Shown: positions 53,534-61,894 of the stretch, one piece after another | Position numbering within the stretch: position 1 is the stretch's first letter | Layout of the letters: the number at the start of each line of letters is the position of its first letter | Source of the DNA: Pseudarthrobacter sp. NamE2 | GTDB taxonomy: Bacteria; Actinomycetota; Actinomycetes; Actinomycetales; Micrococcaceae | DNA length: 64,000 bases | Assembly (NCBI RefSeq): GCF_005796205.1 | Contig: NZ_VAHN01000016.1 | Span: forward strand, 1 to 64,000 | Direction of reading: 5' to 3' | Made by a program: the position numbers and the translations under genes | The notes under the pieces: model-generated | Told to the model about the DNA's origin: nothing | Databases searched by the model: none | What the model saw: only the letters and a program-made list of their open reading frames with translations

Positions 53534-54346
53534 TCAGGCGGGTGGCCCGGCGGGCCACCCGCCGCGTTGTGCCAGGATGTCCCGGAGCAGGTCGGCGCGG
53601 TCCGTAACCAGGCCGTCCACGCCGAGGTCGAGGAGGCGTTGCATCTCGGCGGGCTCGTTGATGGTCCACACGTGCACCATCAGGCCGAGCCGGTGCGCGC
53701 GCCGGAGGAAGCCGGGCGTAACAACCTCGATCCCGGCGCGGCGGGCCGGAACCTGCAGCGCCTGGACGCCCCGCAGGACCCGCCGCATCAGCCGCCGGAA
53801 CAGGGGCCCGGGCAGCACCGGGCCCAGCAGCGTGAATGCGGTGATCGAGGCAACCCCGGCCGAGGCGGCGACCGGACGGCTGAGCAGCTTCAGCACCGCC
53901 CGCCGTCGGAGGTCCGAAAAGCTGGTGACCAGCACCCGGTCATGCGCCTGGTGGCGTTCAATCGCCGCCGCCGTGCTGCGGACCGAATCCCAGTCCTTGA
54001 CGTCCAGGTTGAGCCGGGCGGCGGGCAGTGCGGCGACCAGCTCGTCAAAGGTGGGAATCGGTTCGCGGCCGCCGATCCGGACCCCGGCGATGTCCGCCGC
54101 CGTCAATTCCGAAACCTTGCCCCTGCCGTCTGTCACGCGGTCCAGGGTGCTGTCGTGGAAAAGGAGCAGCACGCCGTCGGACGTCGTGTGGACGTCCGTT
54201 TCCAGGTACCGGTACCCCATGCCGGCAGCAGCGCGGAACGCGGCCATCGAGTTCTCCAGCCCGTAGCGGGAAAAGCCGCGGTGCGCCATGGCGATTGGCA
54301 GCTGGTTGCCCGCGGCGTCCGGGTTGTCGAAGTACGGCAGGGTCAC
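53534..54346 (-). CDS. glycerophosphodiester phosphodiesterase
   Basis: A 270-residue GDPD TIM barrel that hydrolyses glycerophosphodiesters to glycerol 3-P and an alcohol. Catalytic signatures are AHRGFSRYGLENSMAAF (HR...EN) and YLETDVHTTSDGVLLLFHDSTLDRVTDG (E-D, H). There is no signal peptide, so it is intracellular. It starts at the GTG 54346. The last residues (GGWPAGPPA) are encoded inside the convergent terminator hairpin at 53537-53563. Confidence 0.95.
   Translation of the reverse strand: MTLPYFDNPDAAGNQLPIAMAHRGFSRYGLENSMAAFRAAAGMGYRYLETDVHTTSDGVLLLFHDSTLDRVTDGRGKVSELTAADIAGVRIGGREPIPTFDELVAALPAARLNLDVKDWDSVRSTAAAIERHQAHDRVLVTSFSDLRRRAVLKLLSRPVAASAGVASITAFTLLGPVLPGPLFRRLMRRVLRGVQALQVPARRAGIEVVTPGFLRRAHRLGLMVHVWTINEPAEMQRLLDLGVDGLVTDRADLLRDILAQRGGWPAGPPA
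53537..53563. terminator. perfect 12-bp hairpin at a convergent junction
   Basis: GGCGGGTGGCCC (53537-53548), loop GGC, and GGGCCACCCGCC (53552-53563). It follows the 151-residue gene by 14 nt and overlaps the last codons of the GDPD gene on the other strand. Confidence 0.7.
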
Positions 54347-54385
54347 ACCTGCGAGCGTACCGGAGACCGTCCAGCCGGGCGGGCG

Positions 54386-54634
54386 TCAGTCCTCGCAGGG
54401 CAGGATCTCCACGCCGTCGCCGCAGTGCAGCAGGGTGCGGCCGCCGCCGCCGTCGAGATTGATCCACACCACGGTGTTGTCTGGGGTGATGGCATCCACC
54501 ACCCCTCCGGTTTCGAAGCCGGGTGCCGGCAGGACACGGACGCGGTCACCCTGCCGGAGCTTCTTCCAGTGCGGAGCGGGCGTTGCCCTGCGCAGCGGCG
54601 CATCGGCGATATCGCGTTTGACGTTACGTGCCAT
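54386..54634 (-). CDS. hypothetical small beta-rich protein (82 aa)
   Basis: MARNVKRDIADAPLRRATPAPHWKKLRQGDRVRVLPAPGFETGGVVDAITPDNTVVWINLDGGGGRTLLHCGDGVEILPCED. The GDRVRVLP...GGVVDAI pattern resembles a KOW/SH3-like small barrel. There is no catalytic motif. It lies upstream of the GDPD gene on the same strand (39 bp), possibly co-transcribed. Confidence 0.65.
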   Translation of the reverse strand: MARNVKRDIADAPLRRATPAPHWKKLRQGDRVRVLPAPGFETGGVVDAITPDNTVVWINLDGGGGRTLLHCGDGVEILPCED

Positions 54635-54745
54635 CTTTACCCCTTAAGCCAGCAGGAGAGGAGTCTGCTCTCCAACCTTCACGCTAAGGAGCGAAGGTGA
54701 ACGCGAGGTGAGCGCCAGCTGTGAAAACGGCGGCGGGCGCGGGAA

Positions 54746-55564
54746 TCAGGGGCGCGGCGCATCCAGGGACGCCAGCCGCGCCTCCAGGACCTGGGCCACG
54801 CCGTCGTCGTCGAAATGGGGCGCCTGCTGCCCTGCCGCAAGGATGGCTTCCGGGTGGCCGCTGGCCATGGCGTAGCCGTTGCCGGCCCAGCGGAGCATTT
54901 CGATGTCGTTGGGCATGTCGCCGAAGGCCACCACATCTGCGGCATCGATGCCGAGTCCTGCCGCATACTCGGCAAGGGTGACCGCCTTGTTGACGCCCGG
55001 CAGGGACAGCTCCAGCATGGCGACGCCCGGCGAGGAGTGCGTGGCCGCCGCCAGGTGCCCGACGGCGGGACGTACCTCCGCGAGGAAGTCATCCGGAGTG
55101 CCCTCCCGGACAATGGCGAGGAACTTCACCACGCTGTCATCACCGGCGAGTGTCTCCCGCAGCGGGGCGGGGGTGAACTCGGACAGCAGTTCACTGGATT
55201 CGTTCTCAATGAAGCCTGGCTCGAGATGGAAGCCCGTGAGCGTTTCGGCGGCGAAAAGGGCGGCCGGGCGGAGCTTCTTGATGATGCGGCGGATCTCGAG
55301 CACGGCGTCGAGGCGAAGCGTCCGCGCGGACACCAGCCGGTCGGTTTCAAGGTCCCAGACTACGGCGCCATTGGAGCAAATGACGGTGCCAGTGTGGCCC
55401 AGCTGGTCCTGGAGCGGGTGCAGCCAGCGGGGCGGGCGGCCCGTGACAAAGACGAGTTCGACGCCGGCGTCCCGGCAGGCGTGAAAGGCGCGAACGGTGC
55501 GGTCGCTGATTTTTCCGTTGTGGCCGAGGATCGTTCCGTCAATATCGCTTGCTACCAACCGCAT
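54746..55564 (-). CDS. Cof-type HAD-superfamily phosphatase
   Basis: 272 residues starting MRLVASDIDGTILGHNGKISDR (motif I, nucleophile Asp and acid/base Asp). Motif II lies in LVFVTGRPPRWL, and motifs III/IV in DVVAFGDMPNDIEMLRWAGNGYAMASGHPE. Cytosolic sugar- or flavin-phosphate phosphatase type; substrate unassigned. It is divergent from the umuD-like gene, so its upstream region overlaps the SOS-box promoter. Confidence 0.94.
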   Translation of the reverse strand: MRLVASDIDGTILGHNGKISDRTVRAFHACRDAGVELVFVTGRPPRWLHPLQDQLGHTGTVICSNGAVVWDLETDRLVSARTLRLDAVLEIRRIIKKLRPAALFAAETLTGFHLEPGFIENESSELLSEFTPAPLRETLAGDDSVVKFLAIVREGTPDDFLAEVRPAVGHLAAATHSSPGVAMLELSLPGVNKAVTLAEYAAGLGIDAADVVAFGDMPNDIEMLRWAGNGYAMASGHPEAILAAGQQAPHFDDDGVAQVLEARLASLDAPRP

Positions 55565-55660
55565 CCTGCAAGTTTACGTGGCTTGCGGTGGGACGGCCTG
55601 CCGGCACCCGACTGCCGCTGGGAGGTCCGATTGTCGGCTCGCGGCAGTACACTGTTCTAA

Positions 55661-55676
55661 TCGAACATATATTCGA
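55661..55676 (+). promoter_or_regulatory. LexA-type SOS box upstream of umuD
   Basis: TCGAACATATATTCGA is a near-perfect inverted repeat matching the Gram-positive/actinobacterial LexA consensus (CGAAC-N4-GTTCG) at all but one position. It lies 15 bp before the GTG start at 55691, so bound LexA would block the promoter or early transcription. Confidence 0.85.
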
Positions 55677-55690
55677 AAAAAAGGTGTGTT

Positions 55691-56122
55691 GTGGGCGTTG
55701 TTATCGGTCCCCGCGTGATAGATGCGGGCGCCTCGCTGTTATCGGTGCTGATCGCCCCTGTGGCGGTGGCCGCGGGTTTCCCGTCGCCGGCGCAGGACTA
55801 TTTCGACGGCCGGATCGACCTGAACGCGCACCTGATCAAGGACATCACCAGCACGTTCGTGGTGCGGGTGACCGGGGACTCGATGGAGGGCGCCGGGATC
55901 AGCGACGGGGACGAGCTCATCGTCAACCGGGCGCTGGAGCCCAAGGACGGCTCCGTGGTGATCGCCGTGCTGGACGGGGAACTGACCATCAAGCGGCTTC
56001 GCATCACTCCTTCCGGCGTGGTGCTGCAGGCGGAGAACCCGAAGTACCCGGACATCCGGGTCCCTGCCCTGTCCGAGCTGACCGTGTGGGGCGTGGCAAC
56101 CCGGTGCCTGCACCACGTCTGA
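55691..56122 (+). CDS. umuD: UmuD-like S24 self-cleaving subunit of translesion polymerase V
   Basis: 143 residues. The autocleavage site is Ala28-Gly29 (AVAAGFPSPA), the nucleophile Ser64 lies in TGDSMEGAGI, and the general base Lys101 in GELTIKRLR. These match UmuD/LexA proteases. RecA-stimulated cleavage would yield the active UmuD' form that joins UmuC. It starts at GTG 55691 (AAGGTG upstream), is controlled by the SOS box at 55661, and is followed by umuC after 26 bp. Confidence 0.94.
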   Translation: MGVVIGPRVIDAGASLLSVLIAPVAVAAGFPSPAQDYFDGRIDLNAHLIKDITSTFVVRVTGDSMEGAGISDGDELIVNRALEPKDGSVVIAVLDGELTIKRLRITPSGVVLQAENPKYPDIRVPALSELTVWGVATRCLHHV

Positions 56123-56148
56123 CACACTGCGGAAGGAGGCAGCGGGCT

Positions 56149-57447
56149 ATGCCTAAGCCTGCCGTGATGCGGCAGATGCCGCAGATCGCGCACGTGGATG
56201 TGAACTGCTTCTACGCTTCGGCCGAACGGGCCTTCGACCCTTCCCTGGAGGGCCGGCCGCTGATCGTGCTTTCCAACAACGACGGCTGTGCCGTGACCCG
56301 CTCCCCGGAAGCCAAGGCACTGGGAATCAAGACCGGCGACCCGTGGTTCAAGCTCGCGCCCCGGGCCAAGGAGTGGGGGCTGGTGGCCAAGTCCAGCAAC
56401 TATGAGCTGTACGGGGACATCAGCGCCCGGGTGATGGAACTGCTCGGCAGGCACTCGGCCTGGCTGGAGGTCTACAGCATCGACGAGGCGTTCCTGGGCG
56501 TGAAGGGGGATGCGGAACAGCTGCTGGACCTCGGCCGAAGGATCAAGGAAACGGTGCGGCGGCACGTGGGTGTCCCGGTGTGTGTGGGCATTGCACCCAC
56601 CAAGACCCTGGCCAAGCTCTGCAACAAGTGGGCCAAGAACAACCCTGCATTCGGCGGGGTGTGCCACTGGGACAGTGTTTCCGCTGCGGTGCGGGAGTCG
56701 TTGCTGGCCCGGTTGTCCGTAGAGGAGATCTGGGGCATCGCGGGCCGGCTCACCAGGCGCCTGAACGTCCTGGGCATCTTCACGGTGCTGGACCTGGTCA
56801 ACGCGGACCCTGTGGTCATCCGCGACAAGTTCTCCGTGGTGATGATGCGAACGGTCCTGGAACTGCGGGGCACGCCCTGCATTCCCATGGAAGAAGAGCG
56901 CATCGGCCGGGACCAGCTGATCTTTTCCCGTTCCTTCTCCACGCCTGTCGCCACCGTTGAAGGCCTGCGGCAGGTCCTGAGCATTTATGGGCAGCAGGCG
57001 AGCGCAAGGCTGTCCAAACACGGGCTGCAGGCAAAGGTGCTGACCGCCTTCGCCGCCACGTCCCCGTTCAGGCACCACGAGCAGGCCTACCCCTCGGTGT
57101 GCGTCTCCCTTCCCATGCCCACCGCGGACCCGCTCCTGCTCACCAAGGCTGCCCATGCGCTGCTGCCCCAGGTGCGCGACGGCCTCCAGTACGCCAAAGC
57201 GGGGCTGATGCTCACGGACCTGCGTCCCACCGCGAACCAGCCGCCGCTGGAACCGTTCGAAAACCGGCACGAGGAACGCGGCATCGGACCGTTGCTTGAG
57301 GATGTGAGCCGGCGCTTTGGCCGGGGCTCCATCGGGCTTGGCCACGCCGGAATCAGGACCGGACTGGACTGGACCATGAAGCGCGGCATGCAGTCCCCCC
57401 GGTACACCACGCACTGGGACGAACTCCCGCTGGTGAAGGCGGCCTGA
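56149..57447 (+). CDS. umuC: UmuC-like Y-family DNA polymerase
   Basis: 432 residues, starting at the ATG at 56149 (GGAAGGAGG upstream). Palm motifs are HVDVNCFYASAERAFDP (first metal Asp) and EVYSIDEAFLGV (SIDEAF, catalytic Asp-Glu). IVLSNNDGCAVTRSPEAKALGI is the UmuC fingertip segment, and the thumb and little-finger regions follow. It performs error-prone bypass of DNA lesions together with the UmuD-like partner. The 3' end is 15 bp from the convergent lipid kinase. Confidence 0.96.
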   Translation: MPKPAVMRQMPQIAHVDVNCFYASAERAFDPSLEGRPLIVLSNNDGCAVTRSPEAKALGIKTGDPWFKLAPRAKEWGLVAKSSNYELYGDISARVMELLGRHSAWLEVYSIDEAFLGVKGDAEQLLDLGRRIKETVRRHVGVPVCVGIAPTKTLAKLCNKWAKNNPAFGGVCHWDSVSAAVRESLLARLSVEEIWGIAGRLTRRLNVLGIFTVLDLVNADPVVIRDKFSVVMMRTVLELRGTPCIPMEEERIGRDQLIFSRSFSTPVATVEGLRQVLSIYGQQASARLSKHGLQAKVLTAFAATSPFRHHEQAYPSVCVSLPMPTADPLLLTKAAHALLPQVRDGLQYAKAGLMLTDLRPTANQPPLEPFENRHEERGIGPLLEDVSRRFGRGSIGLGHAGIRTGLDWTMKRGMQSPRYTTHWDELPLVKAA

Positions 57448-57462
57448 GGAAGCACCCCGCTC

Positions 57463-58431
57463 TCAGGCCAGCGGCCCGCCCGGTGCGCGGACGCCGTCGA
57501 ACATTGCACTGGTGCTGGCCTGCGGGACCACCACGTGCACGGCGTTCCGCTCGATGGTGAAGTCGGTGGGCGTCACCACGGCGATTTCGCCGTCGAGGTT
57601 CACGGACATTGGCGGCTCGGTGACCAGCCGGACGTGCCGGCTGGTCACGTGGTATACCCGTTCGTGCCGGACGAAGCTCCCGTCCCGCAGCAGCCGGGCA
57701 ATTTTTACATGTTCGCGCAGCGGCGCCGCCAGGATGGCGTAAATATCGAGCGTGTGGTCATCGATCCCCGCCGTCGGGGACACCGTGTTGCCGCCGCCGT
57801 AGTGCCTGCCGTTGCCCACTGCCACCTGGAGGAGGTTCTCAAGCTGCATCGGCTCGTGGTCCCCGCCCGGGAATTCCAGGAGGGCGGCGAAGGGTTCATG
57901 TCGGGCGTACGAACGCAGGGTGGCAATGCCGTACGCCAGCGGCCCAAGGCGCCGCTTCAGGCCGGGGCTGAGCGCCTCCGTGACCCGTACCGACAGGCCC
58001 ACGGACGCCACGTTGAGGAACGGCCGGCCGTTGGCGCGGCCGAGGTCGATGTCCACTACCTTCCCGTGAGCCACGGCAGCACAAGCCTGCGCCAGGTTGC
58101 CGGGGATCTCGAGCGTCCGGGCAAGGTCGTTGGCCGTGCCGAGCGGAAGGATGCCGAGCACGACGTCGGTGCCGGCAACCAGGCCGGCGGCGTAGCTGAC
58201 CGTCCCGTCGCCGCCGCCGACCACCAGCAGGTCATGCCCGTCGGCAACCACCCGGTCCAGCGTACCGGGCAGCTCGGCGCCCGACCGGATGTGATGCACG
58301 GCGGTGACCGGAACGCCGGCCTCGCGCATCCTCTGTACCGCCTGGTGTGATGCGGTAGCGCCCCGGCGTGATCCGGTGTTGATGACCACGGCGGCAGACC
58401 GCGCCTCTCCGGCAACCTTCATGAGGGCCAT
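57463..58431 (-). CDS. diacylglycerol kinase-family lipid kinase (soluble)
   Basis: About 322 residues. The ATP-binding region is [18 protein letters not shown], then LGILPLGTANDLARTLEIP (GTxND motif), and the C-terminal beta domain contains DDHTLDIYAI and the late MSVNLDGEIAV. Unlike the paralogue at 22747 it has no N-terminal membrane helix. The start at 58431 or 58422 is not decided by a ribosome site. It probably phosphorylates a lipid or a related alcohol. Confidence 0.9.
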   Translation of the reverse strand: MALMKVAGEARSAAVVINTGSRRGATASHQAVQRMREAGVPVTAVHHIRSGAELPGTLDRVVADGHDLLVVGGGDGTVSYAAGLVAGTDVVLGILPLGTANDLARTLEIPGNLAQACAAVAHGKVVDIDLGRANGRPFLNVASVGLSVRVTEALSPGLKRRLGPLAYGIATLRSYARHEPFAALLEFPGGDHEPMQLENLLQVAVGNGRHYGGGNTVSPTAGIDDHTLDIYAILAAPLREHVKIARLLRDGSFVRHERVYHVTSRHVRLVTEPPMSVNLDGEIAVVTPTDFTIERNAVHVVVPQASTSAMFDGVRAPGGPLA

Positions 58432-58488
58432 ACTAGGGCGGCGGCCTGTGATTTCCACGGCCGGGTCTACAACGCGGTTTAACAGGGA

Positions 58489-58516
58489 AGCCCCTCCGCT
58501 GAACCGCGAAGGGGCT
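58489..58516 (-). terminator. terminator after the bet-operon permease
   Basis: AGCCCCT(N)CGC and GCG(N)AGGGGCT form a 10-pair stem with one internal mismatch; read on the minus strand it is followed by TTCCC. It starts about 40 nt beyond the permease stop at 58557. Confidence 0.6.
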
Positions 58517-58556
58517 GCCCGCCATATCCGCGGGTAGGTGCCAGGCGTGGAAGGGG

Positions 58557-60158
58557 CTATCGCCGGGACAGCGGGGCGGGCACCAGTTCCGGAGCAGCTG
58601 GCGGCTCTGACCCCTGTGGATCCCGGGCGGGCCGCACCGCTGAGTGTTCGGCGAGGACTCCGGTCTGGTGCCTGATCTTCGTCCGGTACAGCAGGGCGCC
58701 GCCTGCGGTCACGGCGGCAACGAACAGCACGCCGCCCCACTGCAGGTACCACTCAAACGGCGGCACCGAGTTGTAGATTTCCGGCCGCGGCCAGATCAGG
58801 TTCAGGGTCATGGCACCGCCCCACAGGACAGCGAGGATATTCACGGGCAGGCCCCACTTGCCGAGGCTGAACCCGGCCTTGCCGTGGGTTTCGTCGGACA
58901 ACGGCCATTTCTTCAGGAAGCGCCGCCGCAGCAGGGGCACGGTGACCAGCAGGTAGGACAGGTAGATCAGCACGATGCTGATGCTGGACAGGATGGTGAA
59001 GATCGCAGGCTGGGAGACATTGACGACCAGCGGAATGATGGCGATGACTCCGATGACGATGGCCGCCACGGTGGGTGTCTTACGCTCGGGATGGACTTTG
59101 CTGAGCTGCCGGCTGAACGGCAGGTTGTTGTCCCGGGCCATGGCGAACATCATGCGGATGGCGGCGGCATGGACTGCGAGGGTGCAGACGAACACGGCAA
59201 CGACGATGCACGCCAGGAACGCCTTGCCGAAGGGGCCTCCCAGCACGGAGAGCACGATGTACTGCAGCCCGCCGTCGGCACTGCCCAGCTTGGGATCGTT
59301 CAGGTCGGGCGCGGCCAGGAGTCCGCCAAGGAGGATCAGGCCGCCAAGGATGAAGGACGCCGTGATGGCCCGCAGGATCGCCTTAGGAGCGGTCTTCTTC
59401 GGGTCCTTCGTCTCCTCACCCAGGGAACTGGCCGTGTCGAAGCCGTACATCACGTACCCGGATGCCATCGCGCCGATCAGGAAGACCCCGAAGAAGCCAA
59501 GGTCGTGCCCTTCGCCGTAGCCCGCGGTGCTGAACAGGACTTCAGGCCCCCGCACCACATGCCATCCCAGTGCCAGGATGAGGAGTACGGCGGCAGCGAG
59601 CTCAACGAAGACGCCGACGCTGTTGATTTTGGTCATCAGCTTCACGCCGAAAGCATTGATGAGGGTGGAGATGGTGATCATGATGCTCGCCAGCAGGACG
59701 CCGTTGAGGGCGAAGTCGTAGGTGCCGGTGCCGTCCCCGATGATCTGGAAACCGGACCAGATCTGGGGCAGGGTGAGCTGCAGCGCCAGGGCGACGGCTC
59801 CGAGCGCCACCATGGAGGAGATCAGCAGCAGCCAGCCGGCCAGCCATGCGAACGTCCCTGACGAAAGTTGCTTGGCCCAGTTGTAGACGGACCCGGCTAC
59901 GGGATAGCGGCCGGCGAGCTCGGCAAAACAGAGCGCCACCATCAGCTGGCCGACGAAAACGATGGGCCAGGACCACGCGTAGGCGGGGCCGGCCATGGAG
60001 AAACCAAAGTAGAACAGTTGAAAAACGCCTGTGAGGATGGAGATGTAGCTGACTCCGGCCGCGAAGCTGGCGAATTTGCCGATGCTGCGGTCCAATGTCT
60101 GGGCATAGCCGAATTCGTCCATGCCGCTTGAATCAGTACTCTTGCTGGGTTCCAACAT
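58557..60158 (-). CDS. APC-family permease of the betaine operon
   Basis: A 533-residue transporter with about 12 helices. LAGRYPVAGSVYNWAKQLSSGTFAWLAGWL and VMYGFDTASSLGEETKDPKKTAPKAILRAI are amino acid/polyamine/choline permease signatures. It is the last gene after betA and betB on the minus strand (126-bp gap), so choline or a related quaternary amine is the likely cargo. The C-terminal tail is polar and Pro/Ala-rich. Substrate inferred from context only. Confidence 0.88.
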   Translation of the reverse strand: MLEPSKSTDSSGMDEFGYAQTLDRSIGKFASFAAGVSYISILTGVFQLFYFGFSMAGPAYAWSWPIVFVGQLMVALCFAELAGRYPVAGSVYNWAKQLSSGTFAWLAGWLLLISSMVALGAVALALQLTLPQIWSGFQIIGDGTGTYDFALNGVLLASIMITISTLINAFGVKLMTKINSVGVFVELAAAVLLILALGWHVVRGPEVLFSTAGYGEGHDLGFFGVFLIGAMASGYVMYGFDTASSLGEETKDPKKTAPKAILRAITASFILGGLILLGGLLAAPDLNDPKLGSADGGLQYIVLSVLGGPFGKAFLACIVVAVFVCTLAVHAAAIRMMFAMARDNNLPFSRQLSKVHPERKTPTVAAIVIGVIAIIPLVVNVSQPAIFTILSSISIVLIYLSYLLVTVPLLRRRFLKKWPLSDETHGKAGFSLGKWGLPVNILAVLWGGAMTLNLIWPRPEIYNSVPPFEWYLQWGGVLFVAAVTAGGALLYRTKIRHQTGVLAEHSAVRPARDPQGSEPPAAPELVPAPLSRR

Positions 60159-60284
60159 CTGAACTCCTAAGTCAGAAAAAGCACAGTGGTTGTTGACCTG
60201 TGGCCGCCATTGGACGCAGGTGATGCAACCGGCCGGGCGCCGCCGTGCGCAGCGCCCCGCCGTTCCCCCGTTGCTGTTTGGTGC

Positions 60285-61838
60285 CTACTCGGCAGCGGCA
60301 ACCCCCGGTTCCTGCGGAGGGGAACCGAACCAGCCACTGGGTGCGGGCTGGACGTTCTGCCAGATGTGTTTTGCCTCGCGGTACTCGTCCAGTCCCGCGC
60401 GGCCAAGCTCGCGGCCAATGCCCGACTTCCCGAAGCCGCCCCATTCCGCCTGCGGGACGTAGGGGTGGTAGTCGTTGATCCAGACCGTTCCGTGGCGGAG
60501 CGCGGACGCCATGCGCTGCGCCTTGGATGCATCCGAGGTCCAGACGGCGCCGGCCAGGCCGTATTCGGTGTCGTTTGCGATGGCCACCGCCTCAGCCTCG
60601 GTCCGGAATGTTTCGACGGTCAGCACCGGCCCGAAGGACTCCTCCTGCAGCACGCTCATGCCCGTACGGCAGTTGCCCAGGACGGTGGGCGGGTAGAAGA
60701 AGCCGTCAGCGAGCGGGCCGTCGTCGGGGATGTACCCGCCGCACAGCAGTTCGGCACCTTCGGCGATTCCGGCCTGCACATATGCGTGGACCTGGTCGCG
60801 GTGCTTCGCGGAGATGAGCGGGCCGGTCTCGGCAGTGGCGTCGAACGGGCCGCCCATGCGGATCTTCTTTGCCCGTTCCACCACTTCGGCCACGAAGCGT
60901 GCGGCGATGGATTCCTCGACGACGAGCCGCGCCCCTGCCGAGCAGACCTGCCCGGAGTGCAGGAAAACGGCGGTCAGGGCGTTGTCTACGGCGGCGTCCC
61001 AGTCCGCGTCAGCGAAGACGACGTTGGGGTTCTTTCCGCCGAGCTCCAGGGCGACGCGCTTGATGGTTTCGGCGGCGGCAGCCATGATCGTTTGGCCCGT
61101 CGCCAGGCTCCCGGTCAGGGAAACGAGGTCGACGCGGGGGTCAGAACTGAGCGGTCCACCCACCTTCGATCCCTTGCCCGTCACGAGGTTCGCGACGCCG
61201 GCGGGAACCCCGGCCTCCGCAAGGGTTTCCATCAGCAGGATGGACGTGGAGGGCGTCAGTTCGCTCGGCTTGAGCACGAAGGAGTTTCCGGTGACGAGCG
61301 CGGGCGCCACCTTCCACGCCGCCTGCAGGAGCGGATAGTTCCACGGTGCGATGAGGGCGCACACGCCGAGCGGCTCGTAGATGACGCGGCTAATGGCGTC
61401 GGGCCGTCCCGTGTCGATCACCCTGCCGGCGTCGAGGCCGGCGATCTTTCCGTAGTAGCGGAAGCAGGCGGCGATGTCGTCAATGTCGTACTCGGCCTCC
61501 ACCAGGCGCTTGCCCGTATCGAGGGCCTCGGCGCGGGCGTAGTCAGCCTTGTCCCGCTCCAGCAGGTCGGCGACCCGGAGCAGGACCGCGCCGCGCTCAA
61601 TATCGCTGAGCCGCCTCCACGGACCGTGGTCGAACGAGTGGCGCGCACCCGCAATCGCCCTCTTGGCGTCATCCACCGTGGAGGACGCCACGACGGCGAC
61701 CTCCAGCCCGTCCGCAGGGCAGCGCACGACTGTTGTGGCGCCGTCGGACGCTTCCTGCCAGGCGCCGTCAATGTACAGGCCCTTGATCACGTCCTGGTCC
61801 CCGCCCGTGGGGCGCACGCGCTGAACGGTGGCCGTCAT
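60285..61838 (-). CDS. betB: betaine-aldehyde dehydrogenase
   Basis: A 517-residue NAD(P)-dependent aldehyde dehydrogenase oxidising betaine aldehyde to glycine betaine. The start at ATG 61838 has AGGAGGAA. The catalytic glutamate lies in ALELGGKNPNVVF and the nucleophile Cys in HSGQVCSAGARL; the cofactor region is LTGSLATGQTIM. The specificity is inferred from the betA neighbour. The C-terminus carries an 18-residue extension beyond the usual EYREAKHIW. Confidence 0.92.
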   Translation of the reverse strand: MTATVQRVRPTGGDQDVIKGLYIDGAWQEASDGATTVVRCPADGLEVAVVASSTVDDAKRAIAGARHSFDHGPWRRLSDIERGAVLLRVADLLERDKADYARAEALDTGKRLVEAEYDIDDIAACFRYYGKIAGLDAGRVIDTGRPDAISRVIYEPLGVCALIAPWNYPLLQAAWKVAPALVTGNSFVLKPSELTPSTSILLMETLAEAGVPAGVANLVTGKGSKVGGPLSSDPRVDLVSLTGSLATGQTIMAAAAETIKRVALELGGKNPNVVFADADWDAAVDNALTAVFLHSGQVCSAGARLVVEESIAARFVAEVVERAKKIRMGGPFDATAETGPLISAKHRDQVHAYVQAGIAEGAELLCGGYIPDDGPLADGFFYPPTVLGNCRTGMSVLQEESFGPVLTVETFRTEAEAVAIANDTEYGLAGAVWTSDASKAQRMASALRHGTVWINDYHPYVPQAEWGGFGKSGIGRELGRAGLDEYREAKHIWQNVQPAPSGWFGSPPQEPGVAAAE

Positions 61839-61894
61839 CGTTCCTCCTGCAGGGTGTTCTTCGCGGTCCGGGGAGTCCTTAATATCCAACATCG

